A stretch of DNA of 64,000 bases, from contig JBATEX010000145.1 in NCBI GenBank assembly GCA_049664225.1, positions 62,001 to 126,000 on the forward strand, read 5' to 3'. Below, in pieces: positions 26,103 to 36,110 of this stretch (within the stretch, counting starts at the first letter, position 1; the number at the start of each line of letters is the position of its first letter). The notes beneath the pieces were generated by a model. The model was not told the DNA's origin, did not search any database, and worked only from the letters and a program-made list of their open reading frames with translations. The position numbers were made by a program, and so were the translations under genes. This DNA comes from JAUVRX01 sp049664225 (GTDB lineage Bacteria > Acidobacteriota > Thermoanaerobaculia > Multivoradales > JAHEKO01).

Positions 26103-26276
26103 TTGAATGTCCTCTCTTCGATTGGATTCTCGGCCCTTGATCTACTGCTCACAGGGGGAACAATATTGACCCTCCCGCCCGTTCTCCAGTCTTGTTTTCG
26201 AACTCTGAATCTCCCCCAAATCGGGGACCCGACGACATTGTGCATCGATCGCCTGTCCAGCACAACTCGCGTTGCG

Positions 26277-26282
26277 TATACT
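26277..26282 (+). promoter_or_regulatory. Possible -10 box upstream of the Lon-like gene
   Basis: TATACT in the 250-base gap before the gene at 26353, with CTGTCC 18 bases upstream as a weak -35. It would give a leader of roughly 65 bases. The rest of the gap shows nothing else. Confidence 0.4.
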
Positions 26283-26352
26283 GAACCCGAAGCGCCTTGA
26301 CTCCAGGCGCCGAGATCGGCGCCGAAACGGCAATCGATGAGGGGGATCGAGC

Positions 26353-28776
26353 GTGACCAAGGTCAAAGAACTGGACGCCCTGGACCTATACCGTCATTGC
26401 GACTTCGGGGATCTCCGCTTCGACACCACGGACGATCTCGAACAGCTGCACGGTCTCTTGGGTCAGCCTCGCGCAGAAGCGGCGATCGAATTTGGGATCG
26501 GTATCGAGTTCGAGGGCTACAACATCTTCGCCCTCGGCCCACCCGGCACGGGAAAGCACACCGCCGTAATGCAGTACCTGGAAGGCAAGGCCGCATCCAC
26601 GAAAGTACCACCCGATATTTGCTATGTGAACGACTTCGGTGAGCCCCACAAACCCAAGGTTCTCGAACTCCCGGCCGGTCGCGGGAGCGAGCTTCAGAAA
26701 GCGATGCGAGAGCTGCTCGAGGAGGTCCGTACCGTCCTGGAGACAGCCCTCGAAAGCGAGGAGTATCAGACACGCAAGCAGGTCCTCGAGCAACAGTTTG
26801 AAGAACGTCAGGGCAAGGAACTGTCGGCTCTGGGTGACAGGGCTAGCGAGAAGGGCCTGGCCCTGGTCCGCACGCCCGTCGGTATCGTCTTCGCTCCGAT
26901 GGGCGAGGAGGAAGTCCTGTCGCCCGAAGAGTTCCAGAAGCTCCCAGACAAAGAGCAGAAGCGACTCGAGAAGGAGATCGAGGGATTCAAGGAGGATCTT
27001 CAGAAGGTGCTGCGGCAGTTGCCGCGCTGGCAGCGCGAGGCCAGCGACAAACTCCGCAAGCTCCACCTCGATGCCAGTCGCTTCGCCGTCAAACCGCTCT
27101 TCGACGAGCTGCGCGAGCAGTTCGAGGGGTTGACGGAAGTCGAGGCGTTTCTGGACGCGGCTGAGAACGACTTCGCCGAGAACGCCAGCCGCATGGGAGC
27201 TCGTGGTGAGAAGGCGACCTCAATTGCGATGGACGCCATCTCTGGAGACGACGGTTCCGAGAAACCCAGCCTACGACGGTACCGGGTCAACCTCCTCGTG
27301 GACCACCGAAAGTCCACCGGTGCGCCGGTAATCTACGAGGACAATCCGACATATCAGAATCTCGTTGGACGGGTCGAGCACATTCCGCAAATGGGCGCTG
27401 TGGTGACGGATTTCAACTTGATCAAGGCCGGAGCTTTGCACCGCGCCAACGGCGGGTACCTCTTGGTCGACGCCCTCAAGGTGTTGCAACAGCCCTTCGC
27501 CTACGAGGGACTCAAAAGAGCTCTTCAATCGAGGAAGCTCAAGATCGAATCCCTGGGCGAAGCGATGAGTCTGATGAGCACCTACTCACTCGAGCCGGAG
27601 CCGATCGACAGCTCGGTCAAAGTTGTCCTCCTCGGAAGCCCGATGGTCTACTATCTCCTGCCGACGTTGGATCCGGAATTCGGTGAGCTCTTCAAAGTCG
27701 CCGCCGACTTCGCCCGAGTCGTCGAATGGAGTGACGAGAACCAGGAGCTCTATGCCCGGCTCATTGCCAAGTTGGTGCAAGAGGAGGCTCTCAAGCCCTT
27801 CGATCGGACCGCGGTGGCACGGATCATCGAGCACAGCGCCCGTTCGGTCGGCGACTCCCAGAGAATGTCGCTTCTCATGAGCCGCATGCTGGATCTCATG
27901 CGTGAGGCGGACTACTGGGCTGGAAACGGCGAGAGCGGCTCGGTCGGCGCCGAAGATGTCCAGCGCGCTATCGACAACTGGATCTTCCGCAGCGATCGTC
28001 TGCGCGAGAGAACACAGGAGGAGATCGACAGAGGCACCATGTTGCTGGACACCGAGGGTGAGCAAGTTGGCCAGGTGAACGGTCTATCGGTGGTTCAGAT
28101 GGGTGATTTCGCCTTCGGCCGGCCCAGTCGAATTACCGCTCGTGTTCGACTCGGCAAGGGAGATGTGGTGGACATCGAGCGCGAAGTCGAGCTCTCCGGG
28201 CCCTTCCACTCCAAGGGCGTGCTGATCCTCTCCGGATTCCTCGGAGCCCGGTACGCCCTGCGCAGTCCGCTCTCACTTTCCGCGAGTCTCGTCTTCGAGC
28301 AGTCCTACAGTGGTATCGACGGGGACAGCGCCTCTTCGGCCGAGCTCTTCGCCCTGCTCTCGGCCATCGCCGAGGCCCCTATCCGCCAGTCTCTTGCCGT
28401 TACAGGCTCGGTCAACCAGCTCGGGCAAATTCAGGCCATCGGCGGCGTCAACGACAAGATCGAGGGCTTCTTCGACGTCTGTACCCGCCGCGGCCTGACC
28501 GGTGACCAGGGAGTGCTGATTCCAGCCTCCAACACCCAGCACTTGATGCTGCGCCAGGATGTGGTCGAGGCAGTTGCAGCCGGCAAGTTCCACGTCTATC
28601 CTGTGGAGACTGTGGATCAGGGCATCGAGTTGTTGACCGGCCTGAAAGCCGGCGAACTCGGAGAGGACGACTCCTATCCGGAAGGTAGCCTGAATCGCAG
28701 AGTAGCCGACCGCCTGGAGCGATTCTCATCCGACGCCAAAGCCTTCTCCACTCCCCCGGTGGAGGCCCGACCCTAG
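26353..28776 (+). CDS. Lon-like AAA+ ATP-dependent protease (LonB/YcbZ group)
   Basis: An 807-residue protease. An N-terminal ATPase region has Walker A G-P-P-G-T-G-K-H (about 63-70). A long charged coiled-coil insert lies at about 110-250, followed by a second AAA-like segment (G-G-Y-L-L-V-D-A-L-K). The C-terminal Lon proteolytic domain has the catalytic Ser in D-G-D-S-A-S-S-A-E and Lys in G-G-V-N-D-K-I-E-G. Unlike classical LonA there is no LAN substrate domain. It likely degrades damaged or regulatory proteins in the cytoplasm. The start is a GTG with GAGGGGG upstream. It is convergent with the gamma-glutamyltransferase gene. Confidence 0.88.
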   Translation: MTKVKELDALDLYRHCDFGDLRFDTTDDLEQLHGLLGQPRAEAAIEFGIGIEFEGYNIFALGPPGTGKHTAVMQYLEGKAASTKVPPDICYVNDFGEPHKPKVLELPAGRGSELQKAMRELLEEVRTVLETALESEEYQTRKQVLEQQFEERQGKELSALGDRASEKGLALVRTPVGIVFAPMGEEEVLSPEEFQKLPDKEQKRLEKEIEGFKEDLQKVLRQLPRWQREASDKLRKLHLDASRFAVKPLFDELREQFEGLTEVEAFLDAAENDFAENASRMGARGEKATSIAMDAISGDDGSEKPSLRRYRVNLLVDHRKSTGAPVIYEDNPTYQNLVGRVEHIPQMGAVVTDFNLIKAGALHRANGGYLLVDALKVLQQPFAYEGLKRALQSRKLKIESLGEAMSLMSTYSLEPEPIDSSVKVVLLGSPMVYYLLPTLDPEFGELFKVAADFARVVEWSDENQELYARLIAKLVQEEALKPFDRTAVARIIEHSARSVGDSQRMSLLMSRMLDLMREADYWAGNGESGSVGAEDVQRAIDNWIFRSDRLRERTQEEIDRGTMLLDTEGEQVGQVNGLSVVQMGDFAFGRPSRITARVRLGKGDVVDIEREVELSGPFHSKGVLILSGFLGARYALRSPLSLSASLVFEQSYSGIDGDSASSAELFALLSAIAEAPIRQSLAVTGSVNQLGQIQAIGGVNDKIEGFFDVCTRRGLTGDQGVLIPASNTQHLMLRQDVVEAVAAGKFHVYPVETVDQGIELLTGLKAGELGEDDSYPEGSLNRRVADRLERFSSDAKAFSTPPVEARP

Positions 28777-28943
28777 CAACTCCAATAGACCGACAGTGTC
28801 ATGTCCGATTCGAGGTCTGTGCTCCGTACCGGGACATCAGGGTTGGGCACGCCGCGCCAGGGGGGCTGGCAGTGGCAGGGAGGAAAGCCCTCTGGGACCC
28901 CCTACCGAACCCGGGACCGTCGTCCTGGTCGTCAGCTGAAGAG

Positions 28944-30641
28944 TCAGAATCCGGCCGCCTGGCCGTCCTTGCGGGACTCGGAGGCACCGTAAAGGACGTC
29001 CTGGTCGGCATCGAAGAGAATGGCCTGATACCCGCCGTAGGGTCCAATGTCCCATCCCACGGAGTGTCCGCGTCCCATCAGGTCGCGAATCGTCTCGTAG
29101 GGAAAGCCGCTCTCCAGAACGACAGTTCCGCCGTCAAGCATCGTTTCGCCGGTCGGCTGGGAAGAGCCCTGATGCAGGATCCTCGGGGCGTCTCCCGCCT
29201 CCTGCAGGTTCATTCCAAAATCGACCATGTTGATGATGATCTGGGCGTGAGCCTGAGGTTGCGTCGCACCTCCCATCACGCCGAAGCTCATATAGGGCTT
29301 CCCATCTTTCGTGACGAAGGCCGGGATGATCGTATGAAAGGGCCGCTTGTGGGGCTCATAGGTGTTGAACTGCCCCTCCTCGAGCGTAAACAGCTCCCCG
29401 CGATCTTGAAGAATGAACCCCAGGCCGTCCGGCGAGAGGCCGGTGCCCATGCCCCGGTAGTTCGACTGGATCAGGGAGACCATGTTGCGGTCCGCGTCGG
29501 CGACTGTCAGGTAGATGGTATCGCCCTCCTCGAGGGCCGGGTTACCCGCTTCGTAGGCGTCTGCGGCTCGCTGCAAGTCGATGAGCTGCCTTCGTCGAGA
29601 CGCATACTCCTTCGAGATCAGCTCTCTGACCGGGATGTCGTTGAAGTCGGGATCCGCGTACCAGCGGGCCCTGTCCTCGAACACGAGCTTCTTGGCCTCG
29701 ACGAAGAGATGGACGTAGTCGGCACTGCCGAATCCCATGACCGACAGGTCGTAGTGTTCGAGAATATTGAGGATCTGTAGCGCGGCGATGCCCTGACCAT
29801 TGGGGGGTAGCTCCCAGACTTCATAGCCCCGATAGTCGGTCGAGACCGGCTCCACCCAGGTCGAGGAGTGCTCTGCCAGATCCCTGTAGGAAAGGAAGCC
29901 GCCCTCCCGCTTCATGAAGGCATCGATAGTACGAGCGATGTCGCCTTTGTAGAAGACATCCCTACCTCCGTCGGCGATCTTCTGGAGCGTCGCAGCCAGA
30001 GCCGGATTGCGGAAGATCTCTCCCTTCAATGGCGCCTCTCCTCCCGGCATGAAGACGTCTCGGAAACCGGCCCACACTTCGAGCGTCGGAACACTTCGCT
30101 GCCAGTAGTACGCAATCAACTCGCTGACCGGAAATCCCTCCTTGGCATACCGGATCGCCGGTGCCAGGACCTGCTTCATGGGCAGCTTGCCGAATCGCTC
30201 GTGCAACTCGAACCAGCCGTCGACCGCTCCGGGTACGGTAACCGGCAGGGGACCGTGGCTGGGTATCGACTCCAGACCCTGCTGCTGGAACCACTCCAAT
30301 GTGAGCGAAAAGGGGGAGCGCCCACTGGCATTCAGGCCATATAGCTTTCGGCTCTCGGCATCCCAGACGATGGCGAAGAGGTCACCGCCGATCCCGTTAC
30401 CGGTGGGCTCCACGAGCCCCAGCATGGCATTGGCGGCAATGGCAGCATCGACCGCGTTGCCTCCCTGTTTCAGGATATCGAGGGCTACCTGCGTGGCCAG
30501 CGGCTGACTGGTAGCCGCCATGGCGTGGCGGGCGATGACTTCAGATCGGGTCGCGAAGGCCTTGCCCGTGATCCGGTCGGCGGCGCTCAGGCTGAAAGCC
30601 GCCAAGGCGAGGCATCCCGTCAGTGTCATGAGTCGCTTCAT
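28944..30641 (-). CDS. ggt: Exported gamma-glutamyltransferase
   Basis: A 565-residue periplasmic or secreted enzyme that cleaves gamma-glutamyl bonds of glutathione and transfers the glutamyl group. It has a signal peptide (M-K-R-L-M-T-L-T-G-C-L-A-L-A-A-F with cleavage after S-L-S-A). The large subunit has the N-G-I-G-G-D-L-F motif. The self-cleavage Thr is in E-E-G-D-T-I-Y-L-T-V-A-D, and M-G-G-A-T-Q-P-Q-A-H-A-Q is in the small subunit. The ATG at 30641 has GAGG nine bases upstream; 30650 is an in-frame alternative with GAGG too close. The AhpD-like gene is 59 bases upstream on the same strand, suggesting a shared transcript and a thiol/glutathione role. Confidence 0.92.
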   Translation of the reverse strand: MKRLMTLTGCLALAAFSLSAADRITGKAFATRSEVIARHAMAATSQPLATQVALDILKQGGNAVDAAIAANAMLGLVEPTGNGIGGDLFAIVWDAESRKLYGLNASGRSPFSLTLEWFQQQGLESIPSHGPLPVTVPGAVDGWFELHERFGKLPMKQVLAPAIRYAKEGFPVSELIAYYWQRSVPTLEVWAGFRDVFMPGGEAPLKGEIFRNPALAATLQKIADGGRDVFYKGDIARTIDAFMKREGGFLSYRDLAEHSSTWVEPVSTDYRGYEVWELPPNGQGIAALQILNILEHYDLSVMGFGSADYVHLFVEAKKLVFEDRARWYADPDFNDIPVRELISKEYASRRRQLIDLQRAADAYEAGNPALEEGDTIYLTVADADRNMVSLIQSNYRGMGTGLSPDGLGFILQDRGELFTLEEGQFNTYEPHKRPFHTIIPAFVTKDGKPYMSFGVMGGATQPQAHAQIIINMVDFGMNLQEAGDAPRILHQGSSQPTGETMLDGGTVVLESGFPYETIRDLMGRGHSVGWDIGPYGGYQAILFDADQDVLYGASESRKDGQAAGF

Positions 30642-30700
30642 GAGATTCATCCTCAGGTGTCGATTCGGGAAATGGAACTCGGGGCCGTCGGTCGACCCTA

Positions 30701-31075
30701 TCAAGGAGCCGATGCTCGGGTTCTGAGATTTCTCTCTGCCAGGAATTGATCCAGCGCGGCCAGGGCTTCGCAACCGTAGACCACGGCAGGACCGCCACCC
30801 ATCATGACGGCCACGCCCACTGCCTCGAGGATCTCCTCTCGACTGGCACCAGACTCCAGGGCCTGCTTGACGTGATAGGCCACGCAGCCACTGCAGTTGA
30901 TACTGAGGGCCATTCCCAAGGCGATCAATTCCTTGGTCTTGCGGTCCAGCGCTCCATCGGCAGTCGCTTGCTTGTGAAGGCCCTTGAAGGCCTGCATTGT
31001 ACCGGGCAAACTGCCAGAAATCTCGGCTATGAGTGCCTGCAGCCTCTGGTAGTTCGCAGGATGGTTGTCTTCCAT
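30701..31075 (-). CDS. AhpD-like / carboxymuconolactone decarboxylase family protein
   Basis: A 124-residue helical protein with the AhpD signature N-C-S-G-C-V-A-Y-H-V-K-Q-A-L (C61 and C64, H68), the redox-active CxxC plus His. Family members act as thiol peroxidase partners that reduce alkyl hydroperoxides. GGAGAG lies before the ATG at 31075. A longer ORF on this strand is only chance openness. Its placement just before ggt fits an oxidative-stress or thiol function; the reductant is unknown. Confidence 0.82.
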   Translation of the reverse strand: MEDNHPANYQRLQALIAEISGSLPGTMQAFKGLHKQATADGALDRKTKELIALGMALSINCSGCVAYHVKQALESGASREEILEAVGVAVMMGGGPAVVYGCEALAALDQFLAERNLRTRASAP

Positions 31076-31184
31076 GCTCTTCTCTCCGCTGGCGTATAGA
31101 GACCCGACAAAGGAGCAGCCGACCGGGATCCATCCCGATCCAGACCATCGATGAGGCTCGAGCCTTCGTTGCTCGCCAGTCAGA

Positions 31185-31436
31185 CTAGCCGGTAGTTCGA
31201 TCCAGCACCGACCGGGGGATCTTCCACCCCACGGGTTGGCCATCGCAGAAGACGTTGCCGTCGCTGTCTGCCTCGAACTCGACGTCGTCGTCGGACTCCC
31301 AATCCTCCGGAGACCGCAGGGCGTAGCCACCCTCGGTCCCGCAGACCAGGAACTCGCGCCCATCCGGAGACTTCCAGGCGATGGCCTGAGTCTCCCGATC
31401 GAACGCATCGCGGTAGCGCACGTTGGAATCACCCAT
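31185..31436 (-). CDS. Small acidic hypothetical protein
   Basis: An 83-residue, strongly acidic protein (run of D, E around residues 48-60) with two Trp and scattered Tyr; no membrane span and no family I recognise. AAAGGAGG precedes the ATG, so translation is well supported. It is on the same strand as the AhpD-like and DUF445 genes, with 109- and 131-base gaps. Confidence 0.6.
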   Translation of the reverse strand: MGDSNVRYRDAFDRETQAIAWKSPDGREFLVCGTEGGYALRSPEDWESDDDVEFEADSDGNVFCDGQPVGWKIPRSVLDRTTG

Positions 31437-31567
31437 CGACGCCTCCTTTCGTTACGGACCGACCGTGACACATGCGAGGCGGCCAGCCTCTGATCCAACC
31501 ATAGGGGACACCCGCCACCGAGCAAACATACCAACAGGTAGATCGGGTACTACCCGCCGGGGTAGCT

Positions 31568-32803
31568 TCAGAATCCGGATGACAGACCACCGAAGACAAA
31601 GACCAGCTGCGCCAGGCCCGCCAGCAGGCCGAGCACCCCACCCATCAGAATGAGCTTCCACTCGTCTTCCTGAAAACAGGGTCGCAACAAGTCCTGGAAC
31701 TCGTCCGGCGGCAGGTCCGCCATCCTCTCCTGCAACAGCTCGCCGAGGACTTCAGCCCGATCCTCATTGAAGCCCCAGTGCTTGAAAGACTCGATCGAAA
31801 CCTCGACCGCCTTGTCTCCCGCAGCCTGACGGATGTCCACCAGCCGTGAGGAGCCAACCGTGAGCTGGGCAGCCGGCAGGAAGCTCCCCAGAGCCTCGTC
31901 TGAAATGGGCTCGATGTGCTTCTTGATGAGCGCTTCGACCTTGTCCGACTCAGGGCCTGTCAACATCGCCTCGATGATCTGATGCAGGGTTACCACCTCA
32001 CGCGTGACGAGATGGGTCCACACACCCGCCACCTCTCGTTGCCTCTTCAGAAAGAGGCCCTGAACCGTCCACGGCCCGATCTTCTTTGGATGCAAAGGGC
32101 GGAATATCAGGTTGATGGCAATCCAGTTCGTGGCATAGCCGACCAACCCTCCGAAGAACGGCAGCACCCACCAGCCCTTGTAGAAGATCCAGAAGGCCAA
32201 TTGAGCGAGACCGAAGATGAAACCGAAGTAGAGACCGGATCGAATGATGAACTTGAACTCCTCTTCACCCGACTCGATGAACAGACGGTTGAGGAGAACC
32301 TTGTCCCCTTCGAGCAGGGTAACCAGCATGTGTTTGAAATCCACCAGATCCTCGATGTGCTCACCTATCTCCTGCATCAGATCGTGCACCAGGGCGGGCA
32401 TTTCATCGCGCACTCTGGAGTAGATACGGCTCTTGACCATCGATGGCAGGGAGCGCCACAGCGCCCCTTGTCCGCCATAGAACATGACTTCGTCAGTGTA
32501 GCCATCGAGACGGGGCTCGATCACCTCGGAAATGTGATCGGCCATCGCCTCGGGATCCATATGGCGGAAGATCTCGCCCAGCGTCCCGAGACGAAACATG
32601 GTCGATTCCGCAAAGATCCCGGCCATCTTGCCTGCCTTCGACGGAATGATCCCCTGCCACCCCAGGTACGGACGGATGCCGCGGAACTCCAACGGCAGAA
32701 AGGTCAGCTTGATGGCCACCCAGTTGGTGGCCCAGCCGACGATTCCCGCCACGAACGGGATCGAGACGTGTTTCCAGAAATCGAGATCGCGCAAGAGTTC
32801 CAT
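31568..32803 (-). CDS. DUF445 family membrane protein
   Basis: A 411-residue DUF445 protein. The duplicated family motif is clear: G-W-A-T-N-W-V-A-I-K-L-T-F at about 23-35 and G-Y-A-T-N-W-I-A-I-N-L-I-F near 225, each in a membrane segment. A third hydrophobic segment closes the C-terminus (G-G-V-L-G-L-L-A-G-L-A-Q-L-V). The intervening domains are helical. Members are widely conserved, and their function is not settled. GAGG lies eight bases before the ATG. The WS/DGAT gene ends 30 bases upstream on the same strand, so the two may be co-transcribed. Confidence 0.88.
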   Translation of the reverse strand: MELLRDLDFWKHVSIPFVAGIVGWATNWVAIKLTFLPLEFRGIRPYLGWQGIIPSKAGKMAGIFAESTMFRLGTLGEIFRHMDPEAMADHISEVIEPRLDGYTDEVMFYGGQGALWRSLPSMVKSRIYSRVRDEMPALVHDLMQEIGEHIEDLVDFKHMLVTLLEGDKVLLNRLFIESGEEEFKFIIRSGLYFGFIFGLAQLAFWIFYKGWWVLPFFGGLVGYATNWIAINLIFRPLHPKKIGPWTVQGLFLKRQREVAGVWTHLVTREVVTLHQIIEAMLTGPESDKVEALIKKHIEPISDEALGSFLPAAQLTVGSSRLVDIRQAAGDKAVEVSIESFKHWGFNEDRAEVLGELLQERMADLPPDEFQDLLRPCFQEDEWKLILMGGVLGLLAGLAQLVFVFGGLSSGF

Positions 32804-32833
32804 GGAATCGACCTCGAACAGGTGTCGCCTGAG

Positions 32834-34234
32834 TCAGTCTCTCTCGGCGAGGTCCAGCATTGCCGAAAACTCCTCGTGGAATCCGGCTACGATGGTCTCG
32901 GGGTCGGCGACCAGCCCCTCGTCGGTGACGATGCCGACTCGCACGTTTCCCGCGTAGCTGCTGATGGCGATACCCATCCCCAATCTGCCCGATTGCGGCA
33001 CCCAGAGGACGAAGTCCCGCATCGGCTTGCCCGTGAAGTACAGCGTTTCCCGTGGACCTGGGACATTGGTAAGGACAGCCGTTCCCTTGGTGCCGAAGAT
33101 CCTCACCACCAGTTTCTGAATGATCTTCGGCGAGGCGCCTAGGGCGCCCAGCACCTGAAGAACCACCACAGGCTCGAAGGAGTGCTTCAGTCGACCCATG
33201 CGGCGGCGGAGCTCCGCCAGCCGCTCTCTGGGATCTTCGATGCCTACCGGCAGCGAGAGGAAGACAAGGCCGAACTGGTTGCCGAGCTGTGCCATTTTTT
33301 CCAACGGCCTCAAGCTCACCGGGACGATGGCTCGAAAGCTCAGCTGCTTCCTGACCTCCCCCTTGCTGACGAGATAGCGCCTCAGCCCACCGGCGACAGC
33401 ATTCGTCAAAACGTCGTTCAGCGTGCCACCGATTGCCTCCCGCACCCTGCCGACTTCTTCTAGGGATACCGGGGCGGACCAGGCCGCTCTCTTCGCCACA
33501 CCGAGGGTTCCCTTGAACAACGTGCGTGGATCAGAAGGCCGAACCGCCATTCGCCCGAAGGTAGGAACGAATACTCCACTCTTGACCCAATTGCTCAACG
33601 ATGCGAGCTTCTCGGCCGGGCCCGTCAACAGCCGAGCCGCACCTGGCATCAGCTCTTGAATATAGCCGCTGGCCTCCTTCTTGCCCGGGGGATTCTGGCC
33701 AAACAGGGCCCTGAGCGGGTTGGCGGATTCCGGCGCCTCCTGGGCTTCTACCTCTCCGGGCGGCATCAACTCCATCATTGAGAGAAGTACCAGCATGAGG
33801 ACCATTCCATCCCCCATGCAGTGGTGGAGCCGCCAGAGGAGCGCCGAGCCTCCCCGGTGGTTCTGAATCAGATGGCACATCCACAAGGGTCTAGAGCGGT
33901 CGAGAGGGGAGCTCATCCAACTGCTTACCAGGTCTTGCAGGTCGGCATCGTCTCCTGGCGACGGCAAGAACTCTTCGACCACATGGGCGTTGATATCGAA
34001 GCCCGGATCGAACTGCCATGAAAACCGCTGCTTTCCGGAAGGGACTACTCGCTGGCGGAAGCGTGGGATCGAGATCAATCGTTCTTCCAACGCACGTTTT
34101 ACCGTTTTCAGGTCGAGAGGATCATCGAAGAAGAGTACACCGTTGATCATCATCAGGTTGGCAGGTTCATCCATCCGCAACCACGCGTGGTCCACTCCAC
34201 TCATCTTCTCTGTGGCTACTTGGACTGGACTCAT
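32834..34234 (-). CDS. Wax ester synthase / diacylglycerol acyltransferase (WS/DGAT family)
   Basis: A 466-residue bifunctional acyltransferase that transfers acyl groups from acyl-CoA to alcohols or diacylglycerol, making wax esters or triacylglycerol storage lipid. The catalytic motif H-H-C-M-G-D-G is at 137-143 (HHxxxDG), and P-L-W, S-G-A-L and L-T-N-V-P-G-P-R style motifs typical of the family follow (here V-L-T-N-V-P-G-P-R). GGAGG precedes the ATG at 34234. It works at the cytoplasmic face of the membrane. Divergent from the Spy-like gene. Confidence 0.9.
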   Translation of the reverse strand: MSPVQVATEKMSGVDHAWLRMDEPANLMMINGVLFFDDPLDLKTVKRALEERLISIPRFRQRVVPSGKQRFSWQFDPGFDINAHVVEEFLPSPGDDADLQDLVSSWMSSPLDRSRPLWMCHLIQNHRGGSALLWRLHHCMGDGMVLMLVLLSMMELMPPGEVEAQEAPESANPLRALFGQNPPGKKEASGYIQELMPGAARLLTGPAEKLASLSNWVKSGVFVPTFGRMAVRPSDPRTLFKGTLGVAKRAAWSAPVSLEEVGRVREAIGGTLNDVLTNAVAGGLRRYLVSKGEVRKQLSFRAIVPVSLRPLEKMAQLGNQFGLVFLSLPVGIEDPRERLAELRRRMGRLKHSFEPVVVLQVLGALGASPKIIQKLVVRIFGTKGTAVLTNVPGPRETLYFTGKPMRDFVLWVPQSGRLGMGIAISSYAGNVRVGIVTDEGLVADPETIVAGFHEEFSAMLDLAERD

Positions 34235-34431
34235 GACTCGACCTCCATCAAGACTGGAGAGCTGGCTGGAAACTAGTTTAGCGAAAAGCCAGCCATTTCC
34301 GGCAGTCTTCTCTATCTCTCTCGCAGCGCAGGAATCCCAGACGTGCCGTGTTTCATGTACAGGCGCCAGATCAAGAGCCAGGTTCGAAAACCAATGAACG
34401 AAACCCGAAACATAGAATAGGAGACCAAGAT

Positions 34432-34944
34432 ATGCGATACAGAACACTGACTATCACTCTCATCGGTCTGATGATCCTACCCGTGGCGCTATGCGCTCAG
34501 CCGCCAGGTGCCGAGGGCTTTCATGGCCCCGAAGAGGAGCGCTTCCCCGGTGGCGAACGGCGCCTCGAAATTGCGGCCGACTACCTCGAGCTGACCGATG
34601 GACAGCTGGTCGAGTGGGAAGGCATCCTCGACAGCCACCGGGAGACGACGCGAAAAGAGTGGCAGGATCTCGCCGAGCTCAGGCAGCAATTTCGGGACCT
34701 GGCGGAGACCGAGAATCCGGACCTCGCCGAGCTGGGAAGTCTCGCCTTGACCATGCATCGACACACCGAGGTTATGCATCGTGGTCGGTCGGACCTGGAC
34801 AACCAACTGGCATCGACTCTCACACCCGACCAGGCCGAGAAGTTCGAAGCTCTCAAAACCGCACGAGAGACCGTTCGCCCTCGAGGCAACCGGGGACGCC
34901 CACATCGTCGAGCGAAGCCCGACTCGGGTGGCGGAGGCAACTGA
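34432..34944 (+). CDS. Periplasmic Spy/CpxP-like LTXXQ protein
   Basis: A 170-residue exported helical protein. The signal peptide (R-Y-R-T-L-T-I-T-L-I-G-L-M-I-L-P-V-A-L) ends near A-L-C-A-Q. Two LTXXQ-type motifs are present: L-T-D-G-Q and L-T-P-D-Q, as in Spy/CpxP chaperones or metal-binding relatives. The C-terminus is Arg/Gly-rich. AGGAGA precedes the ATG; an upstream in-frame ATG would not give a signal peptide. Probable envelope-stress chaperone. Confidence 0.75.
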   Translation: MRYRTLTITLIGLMILPVALCAQPPGAEGFHGPEEERFPGGERRLEIAADYLELTDGQLVEWEGILDSHRETTRKEWQDLAELRQQFRDLAETENPDLAELGSLALTMHRHTEVMHRGRSDLDNQLASTLTPDQAEKFEALKTARETVRPRGNRGRPHRRAKPDSGGGGN

Positions 34945-34994
34945 GAATCGCCCAGGCGGGCTCTCCCTCCCCCGCCGGCAAAGTGGCGGCCAGA

Positions 34995-35025
34995 GCGGGT
35001 CCTCCATCGAGCATGGAGGGCCCGC
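34995..35025 (+). terminator. Hairpin after the Spy-like gene, possible terminator
   Basis: A 13-bp stem with a single G-U pair (GCGGGTCCTCCAT against ATGGAGGGCCCGC) and a CGAGC loop, 50 bases after the stop. There is no T-run, so it may stabilise the mRNA end rather than terminate. Confidence 0.45.
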
Positions 35026-35145
35026 CCCTGCATCGATATCATCCCGTCGTCTTCTGCGGGCTTTGCACAGCTCGACCTCAACCGTTACTATTTCAACTGC
35101 AGACACCGCCCTCGGTATGTCTGCCTACGGGACCCCGGAATTTCC

Positions 35146-36108
35146 ATGCCTGGTTCCGATACCTCACCGTCCCAGCCGGGGACGGTCGTTGCTGCCACCG
35201 ATCTCTCCGAGACCGCGAATGCGGCAGTGCGCTGGGCCGTTCAGGTCGCCAGCGTGAAGGGCTATTCCCTCCATCTGGTCCATGCCTTGAATCTGGCCGG
35301 CTGGACGGCGGACTACCAAGAGCTCGAGGCCAAGGTGCCGGTGCAGCTGGAGGACGCTGCCAGACAGCACCTCGATCGGATCACTCGGGAGACGCAACAT
35401 CTGGGAGTCGACGCCACCTGGGAGGTCCAGATCGGTCAACCGTCCGAGATCATCGTTGCAGCAGCTCGACGGCTACGTGCCCAGCTGGTGGTTCTCGGCT
35501 CCAGCGGCCATCGTCCCTTCGATCCCGCTCTTCTCGGGAGCACTGCCGAGCGAGTCGTGCAGCGGGCGACCTGCCCCGTGCTGACGGTTCATCCGGGAGA
35601 CCCCCCACCAACGGGCAGGATCCGCCGAATCCTGCTCGCCACGGACTTCTCGAAAGAGGCGACCTGGGCGCTCAGGGCGTCGCTCGAGCTTCTCACCAGT
35701 GCCGACTCCGAACCTCCACAGGTCACGCTGCTGCATGTCTACCACGTACCCTACGAGTTCAGCATGGACAGCATCTACGGCCCGGCGGCGCCTGACGCCT
35801 CGGTTTGGGAAGCCGTTGCCAGAGAGGTCGGCAGTCGCCTCGACAGACAGACCAAGGCTCTCGAGGCCGAGCTGGGAATCGACATCGTACCGGTGAGCCG
35901 AGGTGGATACCCTCCACAGGCCATTGTCCAGCAGGCCACCGAATTACAAGTCGATTGGATCGTCTTGGGAACCCACGGCCGAACCGGGCTGGCCCACGTT
36001 CTCTTGGGAAGCACTGCCGAGAGAGTCATACAGAAGGCCCCATGTCCAGTACTCACGGTTCGAACATCGATGGACGAATCGCCAGGTCTCGACCTCAGGA
36101 GGAGGTAA
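35146..36108 (+). CDS. Tandem universal stress protein (two Usp domains)
   Basis: A 320-residue protein of two Usp domains, residues about 8-152 and 160-310. Each ends with the ATP-binding pattern G-x2-G-x9-G-S/T (V-L-G-S-S-G-H-R ... L-L-G-S-T-A-E-R and V-L-G-T-H-G-R-T ... L-L-G-S-T-A-E-R), so both can bind nucleotide. Tandem Usp proteins support survival under starvation or oxidative stress. The ybaK-like gene starts two bases after its stop, which implies one transcript. Confidence 0.92.
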   Translation: MPGSDTSPSQPGTVVAATDLSETANAAVRWAVQVASVKGYSLHLVHALNLAGWTADYQELEAKVPVQLEDAARQHLDRITRETQHLGVDATWEVQIGQPSEIIVAAARRLRAQLVVLGSSGHRPFDPALLGSTAERVVQRATCPVLTVHPGDPPPTGRIRRILLATDFSKEATWALRASLELLTSADSEPPQVTLLHVYHVPYEFSMDSIYGPAAPDASVWEAVAREVGSRLDRQTKALEAELGIDIVPVSRGGYPPQAIVQQATELQVDWIVLGTHGRTGLAHVLLGSTAERVIQKAPCPVLTVRTSMDESPGLDLRRR

Positions 36109-36110
36109 TC